Shown here: piece after piece, positions 44,995 to 54,690 of the stretch
How the letters are laid out: each line of letters opens with the position of its first letter
How positions within the stretch are numbered: position 1 is the first letter of the stretch
NCBI GenBank assembly: GCA_041391665.1
Contig: JAWKNO010000002.1
Coordinates: 1,488,001-1,552,000, forward strand
Direction: 5' to 3'
DNA: 64,000 bases
DNA from: Bacteroidia bacterium
GTDB lineage: Bacteria; Bacteroidota; Bacteroidia; J057
Notes under the pieces: model-generated
Database searches by the model: none
The model's input: the letters and a program-made list of their open reading frames with translations, nothing else
Told to the model about the DNA's origin: nothing
Position numbers and translations under genes: made by a program

Positions 44995-45942
44995 TTAATA
45001 CGCCATAAAGTAAACCAGATAAAAAAACACAGGAGAAGTTACGGCCAGCGAATCTACCCTATCCAAAATACCACCGTGGCCGGGAATCGTATTGCCGGTG
45101 TCTTTTAGGCCCAGATCGCGTTTGATCGCAGAGATAATCACATCACCCGTAAAACCGGCTACCCCAACCAATAAACTTACAACCAGCGCCTGCCATTCAT
45201 TGAGTGGGGTCAAAAACCGAAGGAAATATCCAAGAGCTGCGGTTGAGAAAATCCCGCCCAAAAATCCTTCCCAGGTTTTATTAGGGCTTATCGATGGGAG
45301 TATTCTCCGCTTACCCAACAATTTTCCCCAGACAAACTGCATCACATCATTGATCTCGGTAATAAATACCAGAAACAGCAATAAACCCCGGCCACCGGCA
45401 GAAAATCCTTCCAGATCTGGCAGTGAAAGCAAATACGCCATATGACTGATACAAAAAACCGACAACATCAGAATGGCCGTAAGTTGAGTCATTGACTGAA
45501 TAATACCTTTTGTCTCCCCCTCAACTACCAACACCAGCGGAATCCACACATACATACAAATAGGAATGAACACCAGAAAGGAAATATACCAGCCCATGTA
45601 GGCGAAAAAATACTGAACCGGAATCGCCAGATACGCAAACAACACCGCTTTCCGGTCTGCCATCCGGAGATTCATCAGAGAAAAAAGTTCGCGCAACACC
45701 ACAAATGACAAAAAGGCAATCGACACAAAGGTAACCACAGGGTGGATAACCGTAGCCGCAGTGAAAATTGCGGCCATCACCCACCACGAACGGGTGCGGA
45801 GTTTAAGCTCGGTGAGATTGGCAGCCGGTTTCACTTTTCCCCAGACGTAAAACAATCCGGTGGCAAAGCTCAGCACACTGTACATAATGAGGAGCAACAC
45901 AGCAGCTTCCGACCTGAAAAATTGATTTATGGAAAGTAACAT
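44995..45942 (-). CDS. CdsA-family phosphatidate cytidylyltransferase (YnbB-like)
   Basis: The 315-residue protein has about eight membrane helices and the intact CdsA signature SAIKRDLGLKDTG ... PGHGGILDRVDS near the C-terminus, which binds Mg2+ and the CTP/lipid phosphates. The family makes CDP-diacylglycerol. From memory, its internal blocks (LRTRSWW near the N-terminus, TEINDVMQFVWGKLLGKR, SPNKTWEGFLGG) resemble E. coli YnbB more than CdsA. It sits next to a YnbA-like CDP-alcohol phosphotransferase (25 bp) as in E. coli ynbAB, so it probably supplies CDP-lipid to that enzyme rather than serving bulk phospholipid synthesis. The subgroup is a recollection and should be checked by alignment. 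Confidence 0.85.
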   Translation of the reverse strand: MLLSINQFFRSEAAVLLLIMYSVLSFATGLFYVWGKVKPAANLTELKLRTRSWWVMAAIFTAATVIHPVVTFVSIAFLSFVVLRELFSLMNLRMADRKAVLFAYLAIPVQYFFAYMGWYISFLVFIPICMYVWIPLVLVVEGETKGIIQSMTQLTAILMLSVFCISHMAYLLSLPDLEGFSAGGRGLLLFLVFITEINDVMQFVWGKLLGKRRILPSISPNKTWEGFLGGIFSTAALGYFLRFLTPLNEWQALVVSLLVGVAGFTGDVIISAIKRDLGLKDTGNTIPGHGGILDRVDSLAVTSPVFFYLVYFMAY

Positions 45943-45967
45943 GACAGGAAGATTAATGGTTTAAAAA

Positions 45968-46564
45968 TTATATCAGCGCTTTTTGAATCCGTACAACCGT
46001 GCTTACGATCACAAGCACGATCGCCACCCCCAGCACTATTGGAAAGTAGTTTGCAAAACCGCTCCAAAAGCCTATCAACAGACAAGAAAGTCCTATGGTG
46101 AATGCGCGGTCACTTTTTCCCATTGGGCCATCGTATCTTCTTTCCCCGCCCAGCGCTTTTCCTAAAATGCCCGCATATTCGTTGACTACCGATAAAAGAA
46201 CAAAAGCCCATACCAGGAACTGCCACTGAGGCAATAAGGCGATCAGCGGCAGATACACCAGCGCATCCGCCACGACATCACCTAATTCATTGAGCACTTC
46301 GCCCAGCCGGGATTGCATATGGTAGGTTCTGGCCATCATGCCATCGAGCGCATTGAGGGCCATTCTCACCAAAAGGCCGAAAGGAACAACCCAAATCAGG
46401 GCTGGAATCCGGGAGACAAACCACAAAGAAAGGCCGATCAACAAGGACAAAACCACGGCAGAAATCGTAAGGAAATTGGGGGTAATGCCTTGTCGATGAA
46501 GAAATCTCAGAAAAGGAACCAGCAATTGCTGGAAGCGAGGTTTTAACTGATATGCAGAAATCAT
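45968..46564 (-). CDS. CDP-alcohol phosphotransferase family protein (YnbA-like) with Asn substitutions
   Basis: The 198-residue protein has about six membrane helices and the CDP-alcohol phosphotransferase region. The canonical pattern is D-x2-D-G-x2-A-R-x8-G-x3-D-x3-D; here it reads NALDGMMAR (Asn71, Asp74, Gly75, Arg79) and then GEVLNELGD (Gly88, Asn92, Asp96). Two of the four Asp residues, positions 1 and 3, are Asn. I recall the same substitutions in E. coli YnbA, along with a GP-x-GKSDRA motif, seen here as GPMGKSDRA. The alcohol acceptor is unknown, and reduced or changed metal chemistry is inferred. It is between a CdsA paralogue and the hydrolase-like gene in one operon. Confidence 0.82.
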   Translation of the reverse strand: MISAYQLKPRFQQLLVPFLRFLHRQGITPNFLTISAVVLSLLIGLSLWFVSRIPALIWVVPFGLLVRMALNALDGMMARTYHMQSRLGEVLNELGDVVADALVYLPLIALLPQWQFLVWAFVLLSVVNEYAGILGKALGGERRYDGPMGKSDRAFTIGLSCLLIGFWSGFANYFPIVLGVAIVLVIVSTVVRIQKALI

Positions 46565-46579
46565 TGTCTTAGCATTAAG

Positions 46580-47485
46580 TTATTGATAGTCAAACCATTT
46601 TAAGATAAAAACACCAGAAGGTTGGCTTCCTGACAAGCTATTATTGGGAGAAACAGACTTTTCATCCTTCTTTCGCCAGGGTTTATATGGGTTCCATGTA
46701 TATGCCGTATCCACTGATCGGGGCGAAAATTGAGCGTTTTCAATGAAATACATAATCTCATCGCCCACCACATCAAACCGATGATACATCTGTGCATGAT
46801 TGAGCCGGGTAAAGTGGATATCTTGATAGCCCTGATTAAGATCGGCAGGATTCCAGCTGACAGGCCCGGGGCGCAAGGCCGTCTTTTTAAACATACGGAT
46901 TAACCGGGTTGCCTTACTTTCCACAACTATTCCCACCGAAACAGAAGTGTCGTTGAAGGGTAAATAGCTCACAGTACTAAAATCGGCGACCACTTTTCCC
47001 ACCACCAACCGACCCAACCGCGGAATCGCTTCAACTACCACAAATGGTGCCCTTTCCTGCAAAGGACTGCGGTCATAGACAATGGTAGCGATATTGTGGG
47101 AGGTTCTACCTGCGAGAAATTCATTCATCGCAAAAGCCCCCAGTATATAGCAGAAAGCGTGAATTTTTTTGTAAGCAGCGAGGTCATACATTTCGTAAAA
47201 CCCCGAAAGATTTTCCACACTTCCTTCGAAGGAATTGCGATCCAGAAAATCGGGGATGTATACATCGTACCCACGATCGCTAAAAAACTTCTCCTGTGCA
47301 TTACGGCCTTTACGACTGTCGCCTAAACCGGGTAGAATCAGAATTGCTTCCCGCTGGTTTTTGGGCAATGGGCTTTCCACCAGAATAATCCTGGAATCGT
47401 TTTTTCCCTTTACTTCATGCAGAAAAAGGGAAACCAGGATCAAAAAAACCAGACTTTTGAAAACCAGATAAAATAGCTTTTTCAT
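46580..47485 (-). CDS. Alpha/beta-hydrolase-like protein, probably lacking the nucleophile
   Basis: The 301-residue protein has an N-terminal hydrophobic segment (about 5-22, probable signal anchor) and an alpha/beta-hydrolase start with ILILPGLGDSRKG and a central region HAFCYILGAFAMNEF. That region is where a G-x-S-x-G nucleophile elbow is expected; residues 112-116 read C-Y-I-L-G, so Ser is replaced by Ile114. His-containing blocks LNHAQMYHRFD remain. It starts the lipid operon, 15 bp before the YnbA-like gene, a position comparable to the YnbC hydrolase associated with E. coli ynbAB. A catalytically dead lipid-binding role or a different nucleophile are both possible. Confidence 0.7.
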   Translation of the reverse strand: MKKLFYLVFKSLVFLILVSLFLHEVKGKNDSRIILVESPLPKNQREAILILPGLGDSRKGRNAQEKFFSDRGYDVYIPDFLDRNSFEGSVENLSGFYEMYDLAAYKKIHAFCYILGAFAMNEFLAGRTSHNIATIVYDRSPLQERAPFVVVEAIPRLGRLVVGKVVADFSTVSYLPFNDTSVSVGIVVESKATRLIRMFKKTALRPGPVSWNPADLNQGYQDIHFTRLNHAQMYHRFDVVGDEIMYFIENAQFSPRSVDTAYTWNPYKPWRKKDEKSVSPNNSLSGSQPSGVFILKWFDYQ

Positions 47486-47705
47486 AATTCCATTGTTTGA
47501 TCAAACAAAATTCAATGGAATCTGTGAAGAACAGTAACGGCTTTGCGCTTAGCAGTTAACCGAATCAGGATTAACCACCAAACGCTACCGCTCGTTGAAG
47601 TTGTTTAGGAAAAAAGACAACAAACCTGGTTCCGGCATTAATGCCTGGCAAAAAATGCAAAAGTCCGGCAGGAATTTGGCAGCTATCGCGAAAATTTATT
47701 TACCC

Positions 47706-48668
47706 TTATTTTTTCCGCTGTTTATCAATTGCCTTCAACAGCGATTTAGCGCCTTTGGCATCCCCCATCACCTGCCAGATCATGACCCCTGAGGCTTTTT
47801 CGGCGGCCAGTGCCGATTTTCTTTGGATGGTGGGGATCCCGTTGTAGTAAAGAATTTTCCCGTCGGGCATATTCCACTCATCGGCCATTTCTGCGCCGGG
47901 AAATTGTTCAACGATCTTCCCGTAATTCATGCTGATGGCTTTGGAGGTAAGTTCGGGGCCGTAGCCATAACCATAAAACGGAACGCCCAGTGTCATTTTT
48001 TCCGCGGGCATTTTTCTTTCCACACCAAAATAGGTCAGATCCTCCACCGCATGTTGGTAAGTAGAATGTGGCCCTGGCTTTTCCGGACGCCATGGGCCGG
48101 TGCGGTCATAACTCATGACATTGACAAAATCGTAGAAAGCCAGAACATTATCGGTCATTTTTTCTTTGTAATAAACAGCCACCGCAGCGGTAATGAGCTT
48201 GTTCCGGGCATGCAGGGCTTTTGCCAGTTCGCCGACAAACTTTTCATAATTGTCGTCAATATCCCCGCCTTCCAAATCTACATCCACCCCATCCACATGG
48301 TATTCCTCCACAACTGCCATCAGGTGATCGATTAACTGCTGCCGCTGGTCGTCCTGCAAAAGCCAGTGATATTGTTTTTGTTTACTGCCTCCACCAATCG
48401 AAAAAAGAACTTTTACCTTTTTTTTGTGGGCTGTTTCGACAAATGGATGGAGCGCGGACAAGTCTCGGGTAAAATTGCCCAGAGAGTCTGGGTTCAGAAA
48501 CCACAAATTGATATGTGTAAGCCTTTTGAATGGAATTTCCTTCGCATTCTCCATAGCTGCATTCAGAGAAATATAACCGACAACTTTAAAGTCGGAAGTC
48601 TGATCCTGTCCATTCACATGGACAAAACAAGTGATCAGACACAGAGTCAAAACCCATACTTTCAACAT
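47706..48668 (-). CDS. Glycoside hydrolase family 18 protein (chitinase/endo-beta-N-acetylglucosaminidase type)
   Basis: The 320-residue secreted protein has a signal peptide ending HVNGQ and a single GH18 barrel. The strand-4 active-site motif is DGVDVDLEG with Asp129, Asp131 and catalytic Glu133, and strand 2 has LFSIGGGS; a later MSYDRTGPW supplies the conserved Tyr-Asp segment. GH18 enzymes cut beta-1,4 bonds next to N-acetylglucosamine by substrate-assisted catalysis. It begins the downstream end of a three-gene set with a membrane acetyltransferase (7 bp upstream) and a DUF4838 protein, so an amino-sugar glycan is the probable substrate. Confidence 0.92.
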   Translation of the reverse strand: MLKVWVLTLCLITCFVHVNGQDQTSDFKVVGYISLNAAMENAKEIPFKRLTHINLWFLNPDSLGNFTRDLSALHPFVETAHKKKVKVLFSIGGGSKQKQYHWLLQDDQRQQLIDHLMAVVEEYHVDGVDVDLEGGDIDDNYEKFVGELAKALHARNKLITAAVAVYYKEKMTDNVLAFYDFVNVMSYDRTGPWRPEKPGPHSTYQHAVEDLTYFGVERKMPAEKMTLGVPFYGYGYGPELTSKAISMNYGKIVEQFPGAEMADEWNMPDGKILYYNGIPTIQRKSALAAEKASGVMIWQVMGDAKGAKSLLKAIDKQRKK

Positions 48669-48675
48669 ATGCTTT

Positions 48676-49920
48676 TTATATTTTAAGACGTATCCCCCAT
48701 CTGGTCAAAGCGGCAGTTATCCCCACACATAGCAAGGCAAAAAGGAGGGATTTCAGCAGTCCAATACCGCCGGAAAGCAACATATCAGGTAAATGCAATC
48801 CCGCCAAACGCATCGCAGAATACGCAAAATAGGGTATCAGATAACAAAGTAAGGTAGCCGTTCCCGCTGGTTTTACAATCGCAAACCAACTGGCTTTCCC
48901 GTTGATATCTGCGACCCAGTAAATAACAGTGAGCCCCAAAATGGTAAACGCACTGCAAAGAAAAAGCCAGGCCGGTGTAGCACCAAGTTTTGCCAGCCCC
49001 CAATAAGGCCGGGTAATGAGCGACAAAACAATCCACACAGCCGCCATACCCAAAAAGGTCAATATCATCTGGCGGTTTTGCTGCCGCTGTCTGAAATACT
49101 GAAAAACAGTCGTAGTCAAAACCCCACCCATGGTGAGTCCGGCCAGAGTACCGCCAAGAATCGGTGCAGGAATAAAGGAAAGTACTCCGGGAACCAACCT
49201 GGCATGATACAACATGCTCAATACAGCAAAAAATGCCCATCCAATCAGCACAGGAACGATTTTATTGCGGCTATAAATCGTAATCAGCCCCGAAGCCAGA
49301 TAAGACCAGCCGATCAGACCCAGAATTCCCCACCACTGAGGGCCAAAAAACTGGATGTTATCATCATCGCCTCCACGGTACACAATCGCGAGGATAAGCA
49401 GGGAAATCAATCCAACAGCCCGCGCACCCAGTACAATATTTTTATTTGTTGAAATCGGAAAAACGTTGCTGATCAGTATAAAACACAGACAACAGAGTGG
49501 ATTCCAGATATGCCGGGGCATACCGGTAGCGGCTGCGTTTAGCGTTTCGCCATTGACCAGAAAGACACCCATAATCAACAGAATCACCGTTCTGACCAAT
49601 ACATGCTGCACAATCTGCCAATCGGTATCGCCCTTCTTTCTTCGCGCATCTACAGCAAACGGAAGGGAAAGACCTACAATAAATAAAAATGCAGGGAAAA
49701 CGATATCCGCCAGACCAATGCCATCAACGCCTCTTTCGACGTGTTCCAACCATGCAGGAATATTAGTCAGAGACCACAGATCATTCACAAAAATCATCAG
49801 CACCATGGTCAATGCACGCAGGATATCAATAGACTCCACGCGATTGGGTGCCAACGTCGCCGTACCGTTGGGGCTGGAAGTCGAAACCGGCGTAGCTGCG
49901 GAAACAGAAGTTGTTTTCAT
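48676..49920 (-). CDS. HGSNAT-like membrane acyltransferase (DUF5009 type)
   Basis: The 414-residue protein has a Ser/Thr/Ala-rich N-terminal stretch and then about ten membrane helices. It starts its core with RVESIDILRALTMVLMIFVND, the family start of heparan-alpha-glucosaminide N-acetyltransferase-like proteins, and has DIVFPAFLFIVGLSLPFA. HGSNAT moves an acetyl group from cytoplasmic acetyl-CoA to a terminal glucosamine on the other side of the membrane. Bacterial homologues (NagX) are linked to N-acetylglucosamine use. The His in the first loop of the mammalian enzyme is not obvious here. The 7-bp gap to GH18 supports co-transcription. Confidence 0.85.
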   Translation of the reverse strand: MKTTSVSAATPVSTSSPNGTATLAPNRVESIDILRALTMVLMIFVNDLWSLTNIPAWLEHVERGVDGIGLADIVFPAFLFIVGLSLPFAVDARRKKGDTDWQIVQHVLVRTVILLIMGVFLVNGETLNAAATGMPRHIWNPLCCLCFILISNVFPISTNKNIVLGARAVGLISLLILAIVYRGGDDDNIQFFGPQWWGILGLIGWSYLASGLITIYSRNKIVPVLIGWAFFAVLSMLYHARLVPGVLSFIPAPILGGTLAGLTMGGVLTTTVFQYFRQRQQNRQMILTFLGMAAVWIVLSLITRPYWGLAKLGATPAWLFLCSAFTILGLTVIYWVADINGKASWFAIVKPAGTATLLCYLIPYFAYSAMRLAGLHLPDMLLSGGIGLLKSLLFALLCVGITAALTRWGIRLKI

Positions 49921-49964
49921 AACGGAAACTTGAAGGGTGAATCTTTATCGGGTAAATCAAACAT

Positions 49965-52298
49965 CTATTCTACCACAATTTCATCAATAAGCATATTGGC
50001 AGGACGCCCCGCGCCCGGATGCCAGTCAGGCGTATTGCCGATGGTGTGAGCGATTATTTTTACAAACCGCGCATCTCTGGGGGGAAATTGAGAGATAAAA
50101 TCCCGCTGCTGGCCGCCATACTGGTCGATAGGCAAAGTATTTTCCACTTCCCCTACCCTTTCATAAGTTTTTCCATCCAGCGAGACAAAATATTCCACTT
50201 TTTGAGGGAAAAGACGCAGCCAGAATCCGTACTGAAAATACGAAGATTCCATTCGCCGTACTTTCCTCACCGCTTCCAGATCAATCACTGCCTCCAGATT
50301 TTTTCCGGGGAAAACCAACCAGTTAAAGGTAAAATCGCAACTTCCACGGATACCATCGGTAAGCATTTTCCCCGCATTTTCAGGCAGGGTATTTTCTTCC
50401 GGGCTGATAAAAGTTACCTTTTTCCCGTAGGCCAGGTGTTCGTTCATTCCGAGCGAAAAAAGCCGGTACATCGCCGAACGATATTCCTCAGGAGAAGTAC
50501 TCCACTCCTTAACCCGGGTCACCCCCTGGCGAATACACAAGTCTGCAAACGGATCAATCATGGAGCGAATCGCCGTTCGCGCCACCCATTTCCCATCTTC
50601 TTTTATAAACAATCCTCTGTCCCCGGTATAAAATTTCTTCGCCTGTTCCATGATGGCATATTTCAGGGGAAGTCGGGCAATGCGGACCCTTTCCAGAACT
50701 TCCGGATGGTCTTTGACGGCTTGTTCTGCTTCATCAAACAGCGCTTCATATTTTGTGATATTTTCCTCCGAAAGATAGGTCTCTGCCGCCTCGTTGGGGC
50801 CGCCAAAAATCCGTAGCGGTTTGCCCGAAGCCAGAAGTGCCAGCCGCATTTCGTCAATATACCGCCGAATGTAAGTGGCACCCGCACCATAATAACCTGT
50901 GAGAAAGTCATTGATGATAGAATCTGCATTAGCCTCAGGATTCCACATCAGCTTGGAAATCAGATAGGCCCGCAGTTCAGAGAACTCACCGCCGACCTCC
51001 CGGTTTCCCTGCTCAAACATGGCAGTTACACCGTTTTTAGCAAAAAACTGAAGATTGGGTTGCAGGACATGGAGGTTGGGAAACGGGCTGAGAAGATTGT
51101 TGAACTGAACCACATAATCCCATACAATAATATCTTTGGCTATTTTCCCCCAGGCCTCCACATCGCGTTTAAACTCCTCGCTGGAAGGATCTTCCTCAAT
51201 GGCTTTGTCGCGGTTGATTTCGATACTGCAAAGCATGATATTCACATTTTCCCGTGGCTGAATCGTGCGCGGTGCTTTCCGCCCGTATTCATAAGCCAGG
51301 GTGGAAATGATTTTTTCGGGAAACTGATCGGCGACCTGATTGACAAAAGAAACAATCGATCCGGAGGGCGAGCCTTCCCGGTCATCAATCGCCTTACACT
51401 TTTCGCAGGTGCAGTAATTGCGGTTATCATTTTGACTGACAGACCAGTAAGTAGCAGAAGGATTTTGCGCAATCTTTTTCCGCAGGTTCTGAATTGTGAT
51501 TTCCAGCACCTCGGAATTGGTAAGGCAGAGTTGTGTGGGAATACGTTTCCCATTGACTTCAGAAAAATACTCCGGGTGGTCTTTAAAGTAAACCTCCGGC
51601 GGAACCAGCGCGTTAAACGTATGCACCCACATCCCCCAGTCGGTGCGGTCGCCTTGTTCATTGTGATCAAGTTTGTGCCAGTCGGTGTATTCTTTATCCC
51701 AGGTTACCCGATAATGTGTATCGCGGAACAGAATTTCAGGAATTTGTTTATCGTCAATATTCCCCAGGATGATCTTTTCTCTGGGGGGGATGATTTTCAC
51801 CTTCGGGCTGTACATCCGGCAATCGAGGTATTTTTCGAGGAAGGAATAGACCCCGTAAAGCGTCCCCTTTTCATTGCCACCGGCAATGACCAGTCGCAGG
51901 CTATCCGTTTTGATCAGAAACCCGTCGGCGGCCAGTTCGTTCAGATCTACGGAAAAAGAAAGCTGATCCAGGCGATCATTTTGTCCAAGCACAATTTCGT
52001 AAGGATAATGGGCCTGATTGGCGCGAAGAATAGGCAAAGCCGCGCCCGAAATCTGGAGGATATAATCTTTCAACACTTCCGCCGCTTGTTTTTCATGATC
52101 TGTGGGAGAAGACGGAATAACAATGCGATAACGGGATACCCCACCGGCATCTGCCAGCACAATCCCCTGCGGAGCAGGCGGGGCGGTCGACAGATTTTTC
52201 CTGATACTCTTTTGCGCAAAAATCAACGGCGGGGAAAACAGGATAAGAACTGCCGCAAAAATAAAGAGGGCCTGGTATGAGCGCGTATGTCTTGCCAT
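49965..52298 (-). CDS. Secreted DUF4838 glycosidase-like protein with F5/8-type C domain
   Basis: The 777-residue protein has a signal peptide ending LIFAQ, a GH67/GH20-like N-terminal domain (about 40-170, with EKQAAEVLKDYI and GTLYGVYSFLEKYLDCRMYS), a central DUF4838 barrel (WGMWVHTFNALVPPEVYFKDHPEYF, then a CTCEKCKAID motif) and a C-terminal discoidin-like beta-sandwich (about 625-777). DUF4838 proteins are found in polysaccharide-use loci and are presumed glycosidases; the catalytic acids are not established here. The cysteine cluster CTCEKC may bind metal. It is the first gene of a minus-strand operon with the HGSNAT-like and GH18 genes (44 bp gap), divergent from the next secreted protein. 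Confidence 0.85.
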   Translation of the reverse strand: MARHTRSYQALFIFAAVLILFSPPLIFAQKSIRKNLSTAPPAPQGIVLADAGGVSRYRIVIPSSPTDHEKQAAEVLKDYILQISGAALPILRANQAHYPYEIVLGQNDRLDQLSFSVDLNELAADGFLIKTDSLRLVIAGGNEKGTLYGVYSFLEKYLDCRMYSPKVKIIPPREKIILGNIDDKQIPEILFRDTHYRVTWDKEYTDWHKLDHNEQGDRTDWGMWVHTFNALVPPEVYFKDHPEYFSEVNGKRIPTQLCLTNSEVLEITIQNLRKKIAQNPSATYWSVSQNDNRNYCTCEKCKAIDDREGSPSGSIVSFVNQVADQFPEKIISTLAYEYGRKAPRTIQPRENVNIMLCSIEINRDKAIEEDPSSEEFKRDVEAWGKIAKDIIVWDYVVQFNNLLSPFPNLHVLQPNLQFFAKNGVTAMFEQGNREVGGEFSELRAYLISKLMWNPEANADSIINDFLTGYYGAGATYIRRYIDEMRLALLASGKPLRIFGGPNEAAETYLSEENITKYEALFDEAEQAVKDHPEVLERVRIARLPLKYAIMEQAKKFYTGDRGLFIKEDGKWVARTAIRSMIDPFADLCIRQGVTRVKEWSTSPEEYRSAMYRLFSLGMNEHLAYGKKVTFISPEENTLPENAGKMLTDGIRGSCDFTFNWLVFPGKNLEAVIDLEAVRKVRRMESSYFQYGFWLRLFPQKVEYFVSLDGKTYERVGEVENTLPIDQYGGQQRDFISQFPPRDARFVKIIAHTIGNTPDWHPGAGRPANMLIDEIVVE

Positions 52299-52520
52299 TT
52301 GAGGAGAAGGTTTAGGCTATTTTACAGAAGTTCTCATCAAATACAAAAAGTATTTTGTATAGTCGAAAAAAATCAGCGCGAAAGACATTACCCATCAACA
52401 CTTTACAGGGGAAATGTAATGATCACCTGGCGAATAGTAGAGAAAATTGCCATTAGCTGTTTAACTTTACACTTATATTTTCATCGAAACACAATTTTCC
52501 CAACTAAACCTAAAAACAAC

Positions 52521-54665
52521 ATGAGAAAAATTACTTTAGCAGTATTTCTGATTGGGTTTCTTGCGCCTGCACTTATGCAAGCTCAGACAATCTATTTATC
52601 AGAAAATTTCAACTCAGCAGGGTTTCCATCTGGCTGGACCCTCATTAATAATGACGGGCTTACGCCCAATTCAAACGTCGCCAACTACACCTCTGCGTGG
52701 ATCAAAATCGAAAATTTCGATTCATTAGGTATTGGTGATTCCGTAGCAGCCAGTACTTCCTGGTACACTCCTGCCGGAATAGCAGACGACTATCTGATTA
52801 CACCACAACTCAATATTGGGGCAAGTGCAGGTGTTTCCTGGGATGTGAAAGCACAGGACCCTGCTTTTCCAGACGGATATCAGCTGCGGATTTCTACAAC
52901 CACACCAGATGTAGCGGGTTTTCTGGCAAATCCTCCGCTTTATTCCATTGCGGCAGCAGCTCCATCATGGACAAACCTGAGTATAAATCTGGGCGCTGCG
53001 GGTTATGCCAACCAGAATATTTACCTCGCATGGCGCAATAACTCCAATGACCAGTTTCTCCTTTTAGTGGATAATATTGTGGTAAAAGATCTGGCGGCAT
53101 TCGATGCAGGGGTTGCAGAGGTTGAACTACCAAATGCAGAATACACCCAGATTCCTTTGAATCAGGCCCCGGTACTCACCCTGGGAGGAACACTTGAAAA
53201 CACCGGAGGAAACGTAGTAACCAACGCCCGACTTACCGTCGATGTAAAAAGAAATGGGGTAGTCGTTTTCACCGACACTTCTGCGGGAGTTACCATTAAC
53301 CCCGGGGCTACCAGTGTGGCTTCTTTTGCGGCATATACTCCGGCAGACACCGGTACCTATACCATTGAATATCACTCCAGCATTTCGGAGACCGATGCAG
53401 ATGGTTCCAATAATACGCTTTCAGCCAGCATAAAAATTACCGATTCGGTATATGCCAGGGACAATGGCATTCAGACAGGAAGTTTGGGTATCGGCCCAGG
53501 TACACCGGGAGAATTAGGGCAGAATTTTACCTTTACCAATCTGGCTAACGTCAATTCTGTTTCCATTTTCCTGGAAAACGGGAATGATGTAATGGTTGGG
53601 CAGCCGGTTAGTGTAAAAGTTTATTTCTTCTCAAATGAGCCGACTTCTGAAGTTGCCACGACTGATACTATCACGGTTACACAATCTGGTGCTCAATGGA
53701 TTGATTTGCCCATTTCTGGCGGCCCGATTACCCTGCCTCCGGGTATATTTAGTTTCCTTGCGCAGGAAGGCGACTCCAATATAACCATTGGAACTACCCC
53801 CAACATTTTCACACCTGGTGCTGGATGGGTAACATTCCCTGGAAATCCGTTTGGAACATGGGCAAATTCGGAAGACTTCGGATTTCAGGTAGCCTATATG
53901 CTTCGGGTAAATACCAGCAAATTTTGCAGTCTGTCTGCGGTATTAAATAATGTAACGGCAAATACCTGCCCCGGCGACTTAAATGGAGCGATCAACATCA
54001 CCCCATCCGGCGGTACACCTCCTTATTCATTCAGTTGGAGTAATGGCGATACGACGGAGGATCTCTCAGGGATTGGTGTAGGAGATTATACAGGAACTAT
54101 TACCGACAGTGAAGGTTGTGAGTATGTTTCCCCTACCATCACGATCAATAGTACGGATACTTTACCAGACGGTGAAATCACATTCAATATCACCGGAGGT
54201 GATGTAGGGTTTTCTGCAAATGCCAGCAATGCCACTACTTATAGCTGGAATTTTGGTGACGGTTCAGCTGTACAGACAGTTCCAAATCCGGTGCATACTT
54301 ATGCCAATAATGGAAGTTATACCGTTACGCTGGCCATCACCAACAATTGCGGAACCACTACCCTTAGTGATACCGTCAACATGGAAACGGTTGGACTGGA
54401 AGATGATTTACAAAAAAATATCACCATCGCACCAAACCCCAACCAGGGTATGTTCCATGTGAATTTTGAAAACCTCAAACTTCAGGATGTGCAGATTGAG
54501 ATCTATACCATGACAGGTCAGAAGATTTATCATGAAAAACTTGATCCTATTCTCAACTCATACAACCACCAGGTGAATTTAACGGGTAATCTTGCCAAAG
54601 GAATGTACATTCTGGAGGTAACAACCGACAAAGTAAAAATTCGCAAAAGGTTTAACCTGGAATAA
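52521..54665 (+). CDS. Secreted choice-of-anchor-J / PKD protein with T9SS type A signal
   Basis: The 714-residue product starts MRKITLAVFLIGFLAPALMQAQ (ATG 52521; the upstream in-frame extension from 52287 has no signal-like character). It has a cleaved-adhesin/choice-of-anchor-J domain (about 25-190: SENFNSAGFPSGWTLINNDG, PAGIADDYLITPQL), a CARDB-like segment, a beta-sandwich region, one SprB-like repeat (CPGDLNGAINITPSGG) and a PKD domain (YSWNFGDGSAVQTVPNPVHT). It ends with a T9SS type A domain (TIAPNPNQGMFHVNF ... GMYILEVTTDKVKIRKRFNLE). It is probably an adhesin or peptidase-linked surface protein. The region upstream, 52299-52520, holds no other gene. Confidence 0.85.
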   Translation: MRKITLAVFLIGFLAPALMQAQTIYLSENFNSAGFPSGWTLINNDGLTPNSNVANYTSAWIKIENFDSLGIGDSVAASTSWYTPAGIADDYLITPQLNIGASAGVSWDVKAQDPAFPDGYQLRISTTTPDVAGFLANPPLYSIAAAAPSWTNLSINLGAAGYANQNIYLAWRNNSNDQFLLLVDNIVVKDLAAFDAGVAEVELPNAEYTQIPLNQAPVLTLGGTLENTGGNVVTNARLTVDVKRNGVVVFTDTSAGVTINPGATSVASFAAYTPADTGTYTIEYHSSISETDADGSNNTLSASIKITDSVYARDNGIQTGSLGIGPGTPGELGQNFTFTNLANVNSVSIFLENGNDVMVGQPVSVKVYFFSNEPTSEVATTDTITVTQSGAQWIDLPISGGPITLPPGIFSFLAQEGDSNITIGTTPNIFTPGAGWVTFPGNPFGTWANSEDFGFQVAYMLRVNTSKFCSLSAVLNNVTANTCPGDLNGAINITPSGGTPPYSFSWSNGDTTEDLSGIGVGDYTGTITDSEGCEYVSPTITINSTDTLPDGEITFNITGGDVGFSANASNATTYSWNFGDGSAVQTVPNPVHTYANNGSYTVTLAITNNCGTTTLSDTVNMETVGLEDDLQKNITIAPNPNQGMFHVNFENLKLQDVQIEIYTMTGQKIYHEKLDPILNSYNHQVNLTGNLAKGMYILEVTTDKVKIRKRFNLE

Positions 54666-54690
54666 TCATTTCTCAATGTTATAAAAACAG

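Noticed and set aside
51060..52280. Plus-strand frame of 406 codons opposite the DUF4838 gene
   Set aside because: No motif or signal; the opposite strand carries a well supported secreted protein through the whole stretch.
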